A stretch of DNA of 64,000 bases. Origin: Zafaria cholistanensis (lineage in GTDB: Bacteria > Actinomycetota > Actinomycetes > Actinomycetales > Micrococcaceae). Below are positions 34,669-45,079 of the stretch, piece after piece. Under the pieces are notes generated by a model that did not search any database, was not told where the DNA came from, and was given only the letters and a program-made list of their open reading frames with translations. Where the stretch lies: positions 248,001-312,000 of the forward strand of contig NZ_BKDJ01000001.1 of NCBI RefSeq assembly GCF_008580665.1. The letters run 5' to 3'. The translations under genes were made by a program, and so were the position numbers. Positions within the stretch are counted from its first letter, which is position 1. Each line of letters opens with the position of its first letter.

Positions 34669-36395
34669 GTTCCGCTGAAGGCCCGGACACGCGCACGGCG
34701 CTGCGGTTCGAAGGCGTCGATGTCTTCTTCGACGCCGAATTCTCCGAGGTCCATGCGGTCAAGGGCTTCAGCCTCGAGGTCAAGCGCGGCGAGGTGGTCG
34801 CCCTGGTGGGGGAGTCCGGCTCCGGCAAGTCCGCGATTGCGACGGCGGCCATGGGCCTGCTGCCGGCCAATGCCCGTGTCGCCGGCCGGATCCAGGTGGG
34901 GGGCACCGACGTGCTCGGGCTCGATGAGGCGCGGCTGCGCAGGATGCGCGCCTCCAACATCGCCATGGTGTTCCAGGAGCCGATGACGGCGCTGAACCCG
35001 GTGCTGACGGTGGGGGACCAGCTCACCGAAGCCCTGGAACTGCACGGGATCGCCCACGGCAAGGCGGCGGACCGGCGGGCGGCCGAACTGCTCGGGATGG
35101 TGGGCATCCCCGATCCACACCAGCGGCTGCGGCAGTATCCCCACCAGTTCTCCGGCGGCCAGCGCCAGCGCATCGTCATCGCGATGGCCATCTCCTGCGG
35201 CCCTCGGGTGATCATCGCCGACGAACCCACCACCGCGTTGGACGTGACGGTCCAGGCGGAGATCCTGGACCTGCTGCGCGAGCTCAAGGACAAGCTGGAC
35301 ACCGGCATCCTGCTCATCACGCACAACATGGGCGTCGTGGCCGACCTGGCCGACCGCGTGGCCGTGATGTTCCAGGGAAGGGTGGTGGAGGCCGGAACCG
35401 TCCGGGACGTCCTGACCCGCCCCGAACACGCCTATACGCGCACGCTGCTGGCAGCCGTTCCCCACCTGGGCAGGTCCGGGCCGCAGGCCGCCGCGCTGCC
35501 GGCGGGCGGGGGTGTGGCGGGCAGGGATGCGGCGGGCGGGGATGCGGCGGCTGGGGAGACGGTGCGCCAGCCCGTGCTCCGGGCCCGGGGCCTGGCGGTG
35601 GAGTACACCGCGCGCGGCAGGGCCTTCCGGGCCGTGGAGGACATCTCCTTCGAGGTCGCCGCCGGGGAGATCCTGGGGCTGGTGGGCGAATCCGGGTCGG
35701 GGAAGTCCACCATCGCCAAGGTCGTCCTGGGGCTGCTCCCGGTGGCTTCGGGGGAGCTGATGGTGCATGGGCAAAACCTCGCCGCGCTCAAGGGCCGCTC
35801 CGCCCGCGCCGCCCGCGCACGGATCGGTGCCGTCTTCCAGGACCCCGCGGCTTCGCTGAACCCCCGCTTCCCGATCGGCGAGTGCATTGTGGAGCCGATG
35901 GTGGTCCACGGAAAGGGCAACCGCAGGAGCCGCGCGGAGCGTGCCTACGACCTGCTCGACGCCGTCCGGCTGCCCCGCTCGGTGGTTAACCGGTACCCGC
36001 ATGAGCTTTCCGGCGGGCAGCGCCAGCGCGTGAGCATCGCCCGTGCGCTGGCGCTGGACCCGGAGCTGCTGGTCGCCGATGAGCCCACATCCGCGCTGGA
36101 CGTATCCGTGCAGGCGGCCGTGCTGGAGATGTTCGCGGAACTGCAGTCCCGCTACGAGTTCGCGTGCCTGTTCGTGAGCCACGACCTGGCGGTGGTGGAC
36201 ATGCTGGCGCATTCGGTCCTGGTGATGAGGAACGGCAGGACCGTCGAGCAGGGGCCCGCGGCGCGGGTCCTCCACGAACCCCGGCAGGACTACACCCGGC
36301 GGCTCCTGGCGGCCGCACCGGTCCCGGAACCGGGCGAGCAGCGCCGCCGCCGGGAGGCCCGCCGCGCCCTTCTGGCGGAGCAACCGGCCCCGTAG
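34665..36395 (+). CDS. Peptide ABC transporter ATPase with two fused NBDs (DppD-DppF)
   Basis: A 576-residue fusion of the two ATPases that power a peptide transporter. NBD1 has Walker A GESGSGKSAI (near residue 47), signature FSGGQRQRIVIAM and Walker B IIADEPTTALD. NBD2 has Walker A GESGSGKSTI (near 345), signature LSGGQRQRVSIARAL and Walker [13 protein letters not shown] Gly/Ala-rich linker of ~35 residues, partly built from a 15-bp repeat, joins them. Overlap with the permease gene (ATGA) places it last in the operon. Confidence 0.96.
   Translation: MSSAEGPDTRTALRFEGVDVFFDAEFSEVHAVKGFSLEVKRGEVVALVGESGSGKSAIATAAMGLLPANARVAGRIQVGGTDVLGLDEARLRRMRASNIAMVFQEPMTALNPVLTVGDQLTEALELHGIAHGKAADRRAAELLGMVGIPDPHQRLRQYPHQFSGGQRQRIVIAMAISCGPRVIIADEPTTALDVTVQAEILDLLRELKDKLDTGILLITHNMGVVADLADRVAVMFQGRVVEAGTVRDVLTRPEHAYTRTLLAAVPHLGRSGPQAAALPAGGGVAGRDAAGGDAAAGETVRQPVLRARGLAVEYTARGRAFRAVEDISFEVAAGEILGLVGESGSGKSTIAKVVLGLLPVASGELMVHGQNLAALKGRSARAARARIGAVFQDPAASLNPRFPIGECIVEPMVVHGKGNRRSRAERAYDLLDAVRLPRSVVNRYPHELSGGQRQRVSIARALALDPELLVADEPTSALDVSVQAAVLEMFAELQSRYEFACLFVSHDLAVVDMLAHSVLVMRNGRTVEQGPAARVLHEPRQDYTRRLLAAAPVPEPGEQRRRREARRALLAEQPAP
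35502..35546 (+). repeat. 15-bp tandem repeat in ATPase linker
   Basis: Three units (35502, 35517, 35532; GCGGGCGGGGATGCG and variants) encode the AGGGV/AGRDA/AGGDA linker between the two ATPase domains. Confidence 0.85.
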
Positions 36396-36453
36396 CCCCA
36401 GCGCCGGCATCCGGGCGTCTTCGCGTGGGCCTGCATCAGCCCCGGCCGTCCGG

Positions 36454-37458
36454 CTAGGGAACCTCGGGGACAGCAGTGGGGGCGGGGACGGCAGTAGGGA
36501 CGGGGACGGCAGTAGGGGCGGGGGCGGCCAGGGCGGAAGTGGTGTCCAGGGGACCGCCGACCCCCAGGCCGGCCAGGCGCTGTCCGAACAGGTCCGCCGC
36601 GATCCGGTGGCCCTCCGCGTCCAGGTGCGTGCCGTCGGCCAGCCGGGCGGCCAGCCCGGCGGTGGTCAGCCAGTCCCCGGCGGCGATGAAGTCCACGCCC
36701 GCCTCCCGGGCTGCGCGCCCTACCGCCGCGTCGACCGCGTTGCGGCGGCCGCCGCCCTCGTGTGCGGCCCGGGCGAGCGTGCCCACGGCGACAATCCGGC
36801 TCTCCGGATAGGTGCGCCGCAGTTCGGCCACCAGGTCCAGGAATCCGGCGCGGATCCGCTCATCGGTGGCTCCGGCCCGCGCGTCGTTGCCGCCGCCCTC
36901 CACCAGCACCAGTCCCACGTTCCCGTGGGGGAGCAGCCACTGGCCCGAACGCAGCGCGTCCACATAGTTCAGGAATTTCCCGTTGGCGGCCGTGAAACCG
37001 GTCCCGCCGCGGCCCCGATAGACCACCTGGTAGCCGGCCGCCCTGAGGGCCAGCCGCGGCCAGGTCCGCTCGCCCGGGACGCCCGCGGCGCCGTCGGCCT
37101 GCGAGTCCCCGACCACCACCGCCAGCCGGGCCGGGTGCGGGTAGAGGAGTTCGTCGCGGCCGGTGGAGCGGTTGCGCACGGTGCCGACGCTGCCCTGCGT
37201 GGACCAGCCGGCGTGCTCATCCGCCCCCGGCGCCGCACCTCCCGGCCCGGTCCCGGCACGCAGGGCCTCCGCCTGCGCGGCTGCGCCGGGGACCTGCCCG
37301 CCGGCGTGCGCCGAGGCCGCCAGGCAGAGTCCCGCAAGCACCGCGGCCGCGGCGAGCGCGCCCGCGGCCTTGAGCAGTCCCCGGCGCCCCCGGCGAGGGG
37401 CAGGAGCGTCCCCGCGCCCGTCCCCGCATCCGTTCCCCCGGTCATGACCGTGTCCCAT
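36454..37458 (-). CDS. Secreted SGNH/GDSL-type hydrolase
   Basis: A 334-residue exported SGNH esterase/lipase-like protein. A basic Arg/Gly-rich N-terminus precedes a hydrophobic export segment (LLKAAGALAAAAVLAGLCLA). Block I is VVGDSQADG with the nucleophile Ser, block III is GGGNDARAG, and block V is DGTHLDAEGH with the Asp/His pair. The C-terminus is a PTAVP repeat encoded by an 18-bp tandem array. The substrate may be an acyl or acetyl ester in the envelope; this is not certain. ATG 37458 is chosen for the AGGGGGA just upstream. Confidence 0.85.
   Translation of the reverse strand: MGHGHDRGNGCGDGRGDAPAPRRGRRGLLKAAGALAAAAVLAGLCLAASAHAGGQVPGAAAQAEALRAGTGPGGAAPGADEHAGWSTQGSVGTVRNRSTGRDELLYPHPARLAVVVGDSQADGAAGVPGERTWPRLALRAAGYQVVYRGRGGTGFTAANGKFLNYVDALRSGQWLLPHGNVGLVLVEGGGNDARAGATDERIRAGFLDLVAELRRTYPESRIVAVGTLARAAHEGGGRRNAVDAAVGRAAREAGVDFIAAGDWLTTAGLAARLADGTHLDAEGHRIAADLFGQRLAGLGVGGPLDTTSALAAPAPTAVPVPTAVPAPTAVPEVP
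36465..36527 (-). repeat. 18-bp tandem repeat at SGNH gene end
   Basis: Units at 36465, 36483 and 36501 (plus strand CGGGGACGGCAGTAGGGA and variants) and a partial fourth encode PTAVPxP repeats at the C-terminus. Confidence 0.88.
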
Positions 37459-37544
37459 GGTTCCCCCTGGCCCTGGAAGGACCCGGCGGCCGCAGGCCAC
37501 CGGAGCTCCAGCCTTGCTCTTCCGGGCCGCGACGCGCCAGAGGT

Positions 37545-37573
37545 TTGGGTCATTTTTTCGGGGGCGCTAGAAT
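37545..37573 (+). promoter_or_regulatory. Promoter of typA
   Basis: -35 TTGGGT (37545-37550), 17-base spacer, -10 TAGAAT (37568-37573). It leaves a 5' leader of about 55 bases before ATG 37634. It is one of the few promoters in the window with both boxes at standard spacing. Confidence 0.7.
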
Positions 37574-37633
37574 GGATGATTGGGTCGACTGTGGCCCCGA
37601 CCCCAACAACCGAACGAAGTGAGTCCCGAACGC

Positions 37634-39542
<1,909 letters not shown>

Positions 39543-39556
<14 letters not shown>

Positions 39557-39968
39557 CGCAACCCGCGACAAGGTCCTGGCGGCCGTCACCGGCACCGTCT
39601 CCGCCCTGGTGGCGGGGCTGCTGGCGGCGGTCGTCGGGACCTTGGTGCATGGGCACGTCCTTTATGCCGGCGAGATTCCCCTGCCGTGGGGCGCCCTGGT
39701 GGCACTGGGATTCGCCGGGGCGGTCATGGTGCTTGCCGGACTGTTTGCGGAGAAGCTGTGGGCCACGGCCCTCGCCGGCGTCGTGGCCTACGGGGTGGTG
39801 GCGCTGAGCAGCACCGACACCCGCAACCACATGATCGTCGACTGGTCCAACCATGCAGTGCTGCCCGGCCCCGCGTGGGCCGGCGCGGTCTGGACCTACG
39901 GACTGGTGGCCGCAACGCTGGTGGCCCTGGTGATTGCCGCCCGGGCCCTGCCCCGGCGCGCCCGCTAG
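39543..39968 (+). CDS. Small integral membrane protein, unknown
   Basis: A 141-residue protein with four hydrophobic segments (about residues 12-35, 49-66, 70-88 and 112-134) and short polar loops. It has no recognised domain. GTG 39543 lies 14 bases inside typA, so translation is coupled to it. The sequence STDTRNHMIVDWSNHAV in the third loop is the only clearly polar conserved-looking stretch. A strong terminator follows directly. Confidence 0.75.
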
Positions 39969-39989
39969 CGCAGCCGTCCCCCGCGCCAC

Positions 39990-40027
39990 AGCGAAGCCCG
40001 GCCTCCCCAGGGAGGCCGGGCTTCGCT
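39990..40027. terminator. Perfect 17-bp hairpin terminator after typA operon
   Basis: Arms 39990-40006 and 40011-40027 are perfectly complementary over 17 bp with a 4-base loop CCAG. No T run follows, but the stem is very stable and lies 22 bases after the stop. Confidence 0.8.
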
Positions 40028-40121
40028 GCGTCCCGGGGCAGGGCAACACACCCGCAGCACGCGCGTCCCCCGACATGCGGGACGTGATCCGGCGCGATGC
40101 TTGCGGCCCTTTCCCTAATCC

Positions 40122-40163
40122 CATATCGTCAATGCAAGTAATAAGCATTACTCGATATGTAAT
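40122..40163 (+). promoter_or_regulatory. Long inverted repeat, probable operator of MFS gene
   Basis: CATATCG (40122-40128) and CGATATG (40153-40159) flank AATGC (40131-40135) and GCATT (40145-40149), a nested dyad. Within it GTAAT occurs at 40138, inverted ATTAC at 40147 and GTAAT again at 40159. The region is AT-rich, lies just upstream of the MFS start and overlaps the likely core promoter. This suits a repressor of the TetR or MarR type; no such gene is adjacent. Confidence 0.6.
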
Positions 40164-40185
40164 CAAATCGGACCACGGGGGAACC

Positions 40186-41574
40186 ATGCCCGGCACCACG
40201 CGCCCGCCTTCCCACGTCCCCCCGAGCCAGGCGCCGGCGGACAGCCGCCCCGCGGAGGCGCCGGCGGTGTTCCCCGACTCCGTCCGCGACCGGAACTTCG
40301 GCCTGTTCTGGGCCGGGCAGACGCTGGGCCAGCTTGGGGTGCAGACCGGCGCCGTCCTGTTGCCGGTGCTGGCGGTGTCGCTGCTGTCGGCTGGGGACCT
40401 CGAAGTCGGCGTGCTCAAGGCCGCCCAGTCGCTGGCCTTCCTGGTGGTGGGCCTGCCCGCCGGGGCCTGGGTGGACCACTGGCTCAAGCGCGGGGTGATG
40501 ATCCGTGCCGATCTGGCCCGCTTCGCCATCACGCTCGCGATCCCCCTGCTGTGGTACCTGGGGATCCTGCAGATGTGGCACCTGTGGGCCTGTGCCGCCC
40601 TGCTGGGGATAGCCACCGTGTTCTTCGACGTGGCCTACCAGTCCGCCGTCCCGCTGCTGGTGGATTCGCGGTCTGTCGCGCAGGCGAACGCCCGGCTCGA
40701 AGCCACCGGGCAGGCCTCCCGGCTGGTCGGACCCGCGCTGGGCGGATGGCTGCTGCACCTGGTGCTGGCACCGGTCCTGTTCATCGGCCAGGCCGCCGGG
40801 TACCTGGCCTCCGCGGCCTGCCTGTGGGGGGTCCGGGACCGCGAGCAGCCAAAGGCGCCCTGCGTCCGGGGCAGGCTCTGGCCGGAGATCCGCGAAGGCC
40901 TGGCCTACGTGGTGCGCCACCGCCTGATCAAGCACATCGTGGCGGCAACGGCCATCATGAATTTCTTCAGCACGATCGTCTTCACCCTGATGCCGGTCCT
41001 GGTGCTGCGTACGCTGGGGCTGGATCCGGCCCACCTGGGCATGGCGTACTCCGCCGGCGCAGTCGGCGGCCTGCTCGCCGCCGCCGCCACGCCCTACCTG
41101 GCCCGCCGGATCGGGGAGGGGACCGTGCTGCCCATCTCCACGGCGCTGACCGGCACCGCAATGGCAGGCTTCCCGCTGTCCGTACTGGCGCCGGGCCCGC
41201 TGCCCGCCTTCGCGGTCCTGGCCGGGTCGATGTTCGCGCTGACCGCCGGAGTGCTGGTCTACAACATCCTCCAGGTCAGCCTGCGCCAGCGGATCTGCCC
41301 TCCCGGGCTGCTCGGCCGGGCAAACGCCTCGATCCGTTTCCTGGTCTGGGGAGTCGTGCCTCCGGCGGCCCTGCTGGCCGGAGTGCTGGGGGAGCGGCTG
41401 GGCACCGTGCCCGCCCTGTGGATCGGGGTTGCCGGCAGCGTTGCGGCCGCCCTGCCACTGGTTTTCTCACCCCTGGCGCGCATGCGCGTGCTCCCGGACG
41501 GGCCTGAGGAGGACGGGCCCGAACAGGAGGTGTCTGAGGAGGGCCGGTCCCAGCAGGCCGCCCGAAGGCCCTAA
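40186..41574 (+). CDS. MFS transporter (EntS/MFS_3-like exporter)
   Basis: A 462-residue major facilitator with about 12 membrane segments, preceded by a 40-residue Pro-rich cytoplasmic part. FGLFWAGQTLGQLGVQ starts the first helix. GAWVDHWLKRGVMIRADLAR is the loop 2-3 motif A (G-x-x-x-D). VFFDVAYQSAVPLLV and QANARLEATGQASRLVGPAL are typical of the EntS/MFS_3 group, which exports siderophores or drugs. The tail is acidic. GGGGGA lies just before ATG 40186. A long palindrome overlaps the promoter, so expression is probably induced by a ligand. Confidence 0.9.
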   Translation: MPGTTRPPSHVPPSQAPADSRPAEAPAVFPDSVRDRNFGLFWAGQTLGQLGVQTGAVLLPVLAVSLLSAGDLEVGVLKAAQSLAFLVVGLPAGAWVDHWLKRGVMIRADLARFAITLAIPLLWYLGILQMWHLWACAALLGIATVFFDVAYQSAVPLLVDSRSVAQANARLEATGQASRLVGPALGGWLLHLVLAPVLFIGQAAGYLASAACLWGVRDREQPKAPCVRGRLWPEIREGLAYVVRHRLIKHIVAATAIMNFFSTIVFTLMPVLVLRTLGLDPAHLGMAYSAGAVGGLLAAAATPYLARRIGEGTVLPISTALTGTAMAGFPLSVLAPGPLPAFAVLAGSMFALTAGVLVYNILQVSLRQRICPPGLLGRANASIRFLVWGVVPPAALLAGVLGERLGTVPALWIGVAGSVAAALPLVFSPLARMRVLPDGPEEDGPEQEVSEEGRSQQAARRP

Positions 41575-41595
41575 GCCCGGGCCGCGCCAGCGGAT

Positions 41596-41637
41596 GTCAT
41601 CCCGCCGCCGTCACCCGGTCGCCGTCATCCCGCCTCC
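41596..41637. repeat. 14-bp tandem repeat at end of convergent gene
   Basis: Three units of 14 bp at 41596, 41610 and 41624 (GTCATCCCGCCGCC and variants). The last runs into the 3' end of the minus-strand gene. Confidence 0.75.
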
Positions 41638-41918
41638 GGGTGGCGGGACGCGCGCCGCTCCGGGGGCGGGGGCACGCGTTTGGCGTGGGTGATGGAGGAC
41701 AGGGCGATCCGCACCACCCCTTTGCGGGTCCGCACGGACACCGTCGCTTCCCGGTCCCCGCGGCCATCCGGGGCCGCGGGTCCTTCCTCCAGGCCCGCGA
41801 ATTCGCCCAGGGCGTCGGTCAGCGCGGGACCGCCGGGCGTGGAGGCGTCCTCCCCGAGGCGGTAGCGCACCACGATCCGGTCCCCGGGCAGAAGCGTTGC
41901 GAAGAAATCGTTGGCCAC
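41625..41918 (-). CDS. Small SH3/Tudor-like protein
   Basis: A 97-residue protein. The part PGDRIVVRYRLGEDASTPGG and TVSVRTRKGVVRIALSSI looks like a small beta-barrel (SH3/Tudor-like) similar to the N-terminal domain of the mycobacterial acetyltransferase Rv0428c, here without any acetyltransferase domain. This comparison is from memory and tentative. The C-terminus is basic and Pro-rich. GTG 41918 is supported by a TAGGCT box six bases upstream. It is divergent from the ferredoxin gene and convergent with the MFS gene. Confidence 0.7.
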   Translation of the reverse strand: MANDFFATLLPGDRIVVRYRLGEDASTPGGPALTDALGEFAGLEEGPAAPDGRGDREATVSVRTRKGVVRIALSSITHAKRVPPPPERRASRHPEAG

Positions 41919-41930
41919 CGGGCCAGCCTA
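41918..41930 (-). promoter_or_regulatory. Leaderless -10 box of SH3-like gene
   Basis: Minus-strand TAGGCT (41925-41930), six bases, then GTG 41918. Confidence 0.5.
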
Positions 41931-42013
41931 GCCGGAGGCCCGGTCCGCAGGGGGCTCGCGGGCACTTTGGCCGGGGTGTGGGGGCCGATGACGCGGCGGG
42001 GTTCCGGGGGGAC

Positions 42014-42019
42014 TAAACT
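42014..42019 (+). promoter_or_regulatory. Probable -10 box of fdxA
   Basis: TAAACT at 42014-42019 matches the TANNNT box of guaA exactly. It implies a leader of roughly 80 bases before GTG 42099, which has its own GGGGAGGA ribosome site. Confidence 0.45.
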
Positions 42020-42098
42020 ATTGACCGGGCTGCCCGGCGAAACCGCCGGAGGCGGCGGCAGAAAACACCACCATCCACAAGGGGAGGACCCGGGTACC

Positions 42099-42422
42099 GT
42101 GACGTACATCATCGCGCAGCCGTGCGTAGACGTTAAGGACAAGGCCTGCATCGAGGAATGCCCGGTCGACTGCATTTACGAGGGCGACCGTTCGCTGTAC
42201 ATCCACCCGGACGAGTGCGTGGACTGCGGCGCCTGCGAGCCGGTCTGCCCCGTCGAGGCCATCTACTACGAGGACGACGTGCCCGACGAGTGGGCCGAGT
42301 ACTACAAGGCCAACGTCGAGTTCTTCGATGAGATCGGTTCCCCCGGCGGAGCCGCGAAGCTGGGCAACATCGGCAAGGACCACCCCTTCGTCGCCGCCCT
42401 GGCCCCGCAGAACCAGGGCTAG
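42099..42422 (+). CDS. fdxA: 7Fe ferredoxin
   Basis: A 107-residue ferredoxin with one [3Fe-4S] and one [4Fe-4S] cluster. The N-terminal half has CVDVKDKACIEECPVDC for the 3Fe cluster plus a shared Cys. CVDCGACEPVCPVEA gives the classic CxxCxxCxxxCP pattern. A ~45-residue C-terminal extension (WAEYYKANVEFFDEIGSPGG) is usual for the actinobacterial FdxA/FdxC type. It donates electrons to partners such as P450s or reductases. GTG 42099 has GGGGAGGA 10 bases upstream. dapC follows 15 bases after its stop, as in Mycobacterium. Confidence 0.97.
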   Translation: MTYIIAQPCVDVKDKACIEECPVDCIYEGDRSLYIHPDECVDCGACEPVCPVEAIYYEDDVPDEWAEYYKANVEFFDEIGSPGGAAKLGNIGKDHPFVAALAPQNQG

Positions 42423-42437
42423 GCACCGGCCCCGACG

Positions 42438-43571
42438 ATGCTGACCCTTCCCGATTACCCCTGGAACTCGCTGGCGCCCTACCGGCGCACGGCCGAGGCC
42501 CACGCCGGCGGCACCGTGGACCTGTCCATCGGCACCCCGGTAGACCCGACCCCCGAGGTCATCCGCGCCGCGCTGCGCGAGGCCGCCGATGCTCCCGGCT
42601 ACCCGACCACCCACGGCACCCGTGCCCTGCGCGAGGCGATCGCCGCCTGGTACGCCCGCCGGCGCAACACCCCCGGCCTGGACCCCGAGCACATCATGCC
42701 CACCATCGGGTCCAAGGAGCTGGTGGCGTGGCTGCCGCTGCTGCTCGGGCTGGGCCCGGGCGACGTCGTCGTGCGTCCCGTGGTTGCCTACCCGACCTAC
42801 GACATCGGTGCCCGGCTGGCCGGGGCCGACGCGGTTCCCGCCGACCGGCTCTCCGACCTGCCCGCAGAGGTGCGGGCACGGGTGAAACTGGTGTGGACCA
42901 ACTCTCCGGGCAACCCGACCGGCACCGTCCGGGGCGTCGGCGAGCTGGCCGAACTGGTCCGCGACGCCCGCTCGCTGGGCGCGGTGGTCGCCTCCGACGA
43001 GTGCTACGCCGAACTGGGCTGGGGTGACTGGGAGGACGGCGTGCCCGGCATCCTGGATCCGCGCGTGAGCGGGGGCGACTTCACCTCCCTGCTCTCGGTC
43101 TACTCGCTGTCCAAGCAGTCCAACGTCGCCGGATACCGGGCAGCCTTCGTAGCCGGCGCGCCCGACCTGATGCCCAACCTGCTGAACAACCGCAAGCACG
43201 CGGGCATGATTGTTCCGCGGCCGGTGCAGGAAGCCATGCGCGTTGCACTGGGCGACGACGCCCACGTGGCCGCCCAGAAGGACCTCTACCGGCGCCGGCG
43301 CCAGGCGCTGCTCCCGGCACTGGAGGGGTTCGGGCTGACGGTTCCCGACTCGGCCGCCGGGCTCTACCTGTGGGCCACCGCCGGCGAGGACACCTGGACG
43401 ACCGTGGGCCGCTTCGCTGAACTTGGCATCGTGGTGGGTCCGGGCAGCTTCTACGGCGCGGCCGGGGAAGGCTACGTGCGGGTGGCGCTCACGGCGAGCG
43501 ACGAGCGGATCGGCGCCGCGGTGGGGCGGCTGGCCGCCGTATCACCTGTCGGAACCAAACGGTCCAGTTAG
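42438..43571 (+). CDS. dapC: Succinyldiaminopimelate transaminase
   Basis: A 377-residue PLP aminotransferase assigned as DapC (N-succinyl-2-amino-6-ketopimelate to N-succinyl-LL-diaminopimelate, lysine and peptidoglycan synthesis). It begins YPWNSLAPYRRTAEAHAGG and has GTPVDPTPEVIRAAL. The PLP motifs are NSPGNPTGTV, SDECYAELGW and YSLSKQSNVAGYRAAF, the last with the Schiff-base Lys. Location next to fdxA, and near dapD and dapE, supports the name over other class I aminotransferases. It is 15 bases after the fdxA stop, so co-transcribed. Confidence 0.93.
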   Translation: MLTLPDYPWNSLAPYRRTAEAHAGGTVDLSIGTPVDPTPEVIRAALREAADAPGYPTTHGTRALREAIAAWYARRRNTPGLDPEHIMPTIGSKELVAWLPLLLGLGPGDVVVRPVVAYPTYDIGARLAGADAVPADRLSDLPAEVRARVKLVWTNSPGNPTGTVRGVGELAELVRDARSLGAVVASDECYAELGWGDWEDGVPGILDPRVSGGDFTSLLSVYSLSKQSNVAGYRAAFVAGAPDLMPNLLNNRKHAGMIVPRPVQEAMRVALGDDAHVAAQKDLYRRRRQALLPALEGFGLTVPDSAAGLYLWATAGEDTWTTVGRFAELGIVVGPGSFYGAAGEGYVRVALTASDERIGAAVGRLAAVSPVGTKRSS

Positions 43572-43633
43572 TGAACACACCGATTAGGGAACCGCTGCCC
43601 GATGGCGGTACCGTGTCACTGAATTACAGCACC

Positions 43634-43646
43634 CAGGTATTACCTG
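43634..43646 (+). promoter_or_regulatory. 13-bp palindrome upstream of gltA
   Basis: CAGGTATTACCTG is a perfect dyad with a 3-base centre, 20 bases before the gltA ATG and overlapping or just after the promoter. It is a candidate operator; the binding protein is unknown. Confidence 0.4.
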
Positions 43647-43665
43647 TACTCCGACAAGGAGAGCC

Positions 43666-44946
43666 ATGACGGACCACAAATCTGCCCAGCTAAGCTATGC
43701 GGGCCACCACCTTGAGATGCCGATCATCCCGGCGGTGGAGGGCAACGACGGTTTCAACGTCTCCAAGTTGCTGAAGACCACAGGAGTGGTGACCTACGAC
43801 CCCGGCTTCATGAACACCGCGGCCACCAAGTCCGCGATCACCTACATCGACGGCGACCAGGGCATCCTGCGCTACCGCGGCTACCCGATCGAACAGCTCG
43901 CGGAGCACTCCAGCTTCCTTGAGGTGTCCTACCTGCTCATCTACGGCAACCTGCCGACCGCCACCGAGCTGGAGGAATTCGACCAGAAGATCCGCCGCCA
44001 CACGCTGCTGCACGAGGAGCTGAAGGGCTTCTTCGGCGGCTTCCCGCGCGACGCGCACCCGATGCCGGTGCTTTCCTCCGCCGTCTCCGCGCTGTCCACC
44101 TGGTACCAGGATTCGCTTGATCCGTTCAACGAGGAACAGGTGGAGCTCTCCACCATCCGCCTGCTGGCCAAGGTGCCGGTCATCGCGGCCTACGCGCACA
44201 AGAAGTCCATCGGGCAGGCCCTGCTGTACCCGGACAACTCCATGAGCATCGTGGAGAACTTCATGCGCCTGAACTTCGGCAACCCGGCCGAGCGCTACGA
44301 GGTCGATCCCGAGGTCGTCAAGGCCCTGGACCTGCTGCTGGTCCTGCACGCCGACCACGAGCAGAACTGTTCCACCTCCACCGTCCGCCTGGTCGGTTCC
44401 TCCAACGCGAACCTCTTCGCCTCGGTCTCCGCAGGCATCAACGCCCTGTTCGGCCCCGCCCACGGCGGCGCCAACGAGGCTGTGCTGAAGATGCTGCGCC
44501 AGATCCAGGCCGAGGGCATGAAGCCGGAAGTCTTCATGGACAAGGTCAAGAACAAGGAGGACGGCGTCCGCCTGATGGGCTTCGGCCACCGCGTGTACAA
44601 GAACTACGACCCGCGCGCCAAGATCATCAAGAAGACCGCCCACGAGATCCTGGGCAAGCTCGGCGGCAACGACGAACTCCTCGACATCGCCATGCGCCTG
44701 GAGGAGAAGGCCCTCGCCGACGACTACTTCATCCAGCGCAAGCTGTACCCGAACGTCGACTTCTACACCGGCCTGATCTACAAGGCCATGGGCTTCCCGG
44801 AGAAGATGTTCACCGTGCTGTTCGCGATCGGCCGCCTGCCGGGCTGGATCGCCCAATGGCGCGAGATGATCCAGGACCCGGAAATGAAGATCGGCCGCCC
44901 GCGCCAGCTGTACGTGGGCGAGGCCGAGCGCAACTACCCGGTCTAG
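43666..44946 (+). CDS. gltA: Citrate synthase
   Basis: A 426-residue type II citrate synthase (oxaloacetate plus acetyl-CoA to citrate, first step of the TCA cycle). The N-terminal part has YDPGFMNTAATKSAITYIDG and RGYPIEQLAEHS. Active-site regions are LHADHEQNCSTST, FGPAHGGANEAVL and GFGHRVYKNYDPRA with the catalytic His/Asp residues. Length matches the long hexameric type of Gram-negative bacteria and Actinobacteria. AAGGAGA precedes the ATG. A perfect palindromic terminator follows 24 bases after the stop. Confidence 0.98.
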   Translation: MTDHKSAQLSYAGHHLEMPIIPAVEGNDGFNVSKLLKTTGVVTYDPGFMNTAATKSAITYIDGDQGILRYRGYPIEQLAEHSSFLEVSYLLIYGNLPTATELEEFDQKIRRHTLLHEELKGFFGGFPRDAHPMPVLSSAVSALSTWYQDSLDPFNEEQVELSTIRLLAKVPVIAAYAHKKSIGQALLYPDNSMSIVENFMRLNFGNPAERYEVDPEVVKALDLLLVLHADHEQNCSTSTVRLVGSSNANLFASVSAGINALFGPAHGGANEAVLKMLRQIQAEGMKPEVFMDKVKNKEDGVRLMGFGHRVYKNYDPRAKIIKKTAHEILGKLGGNDELLDIAMRLEEKALADDYFIQRKLYPNVDFYTGLIYKAMGFPEKMFTVLFAIGRLPGWIAQWREMIQDPEMKIGRPRQLYVGEAERNYPV

Positions 44947-44970
44947 GACCCGCGCTCCGGACCGGCGCCT

Positions 44971-45006
44971 GAAAGGCCGCATCCCCTGCAGGGGATGCGG
45001 CCTTTC
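44971..45006. terminator. Perfect palindromic terminator of gltA
   Basis: A perfect 36-bp dyad (16-bp arms 44971-44986 and 44991-45006 around TGCA). It begins 24 bases after the gltA stop and is followed by a GCGTTT stretch. Confidence 0.85.
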
Positions 45007-45079
45007 GCGTTTGCCGGCACCAACGGCCGCGATCGGGGCTACCCTTGATGTGGGAGCCCTTTCGAGAAAGGCCTGCTCT

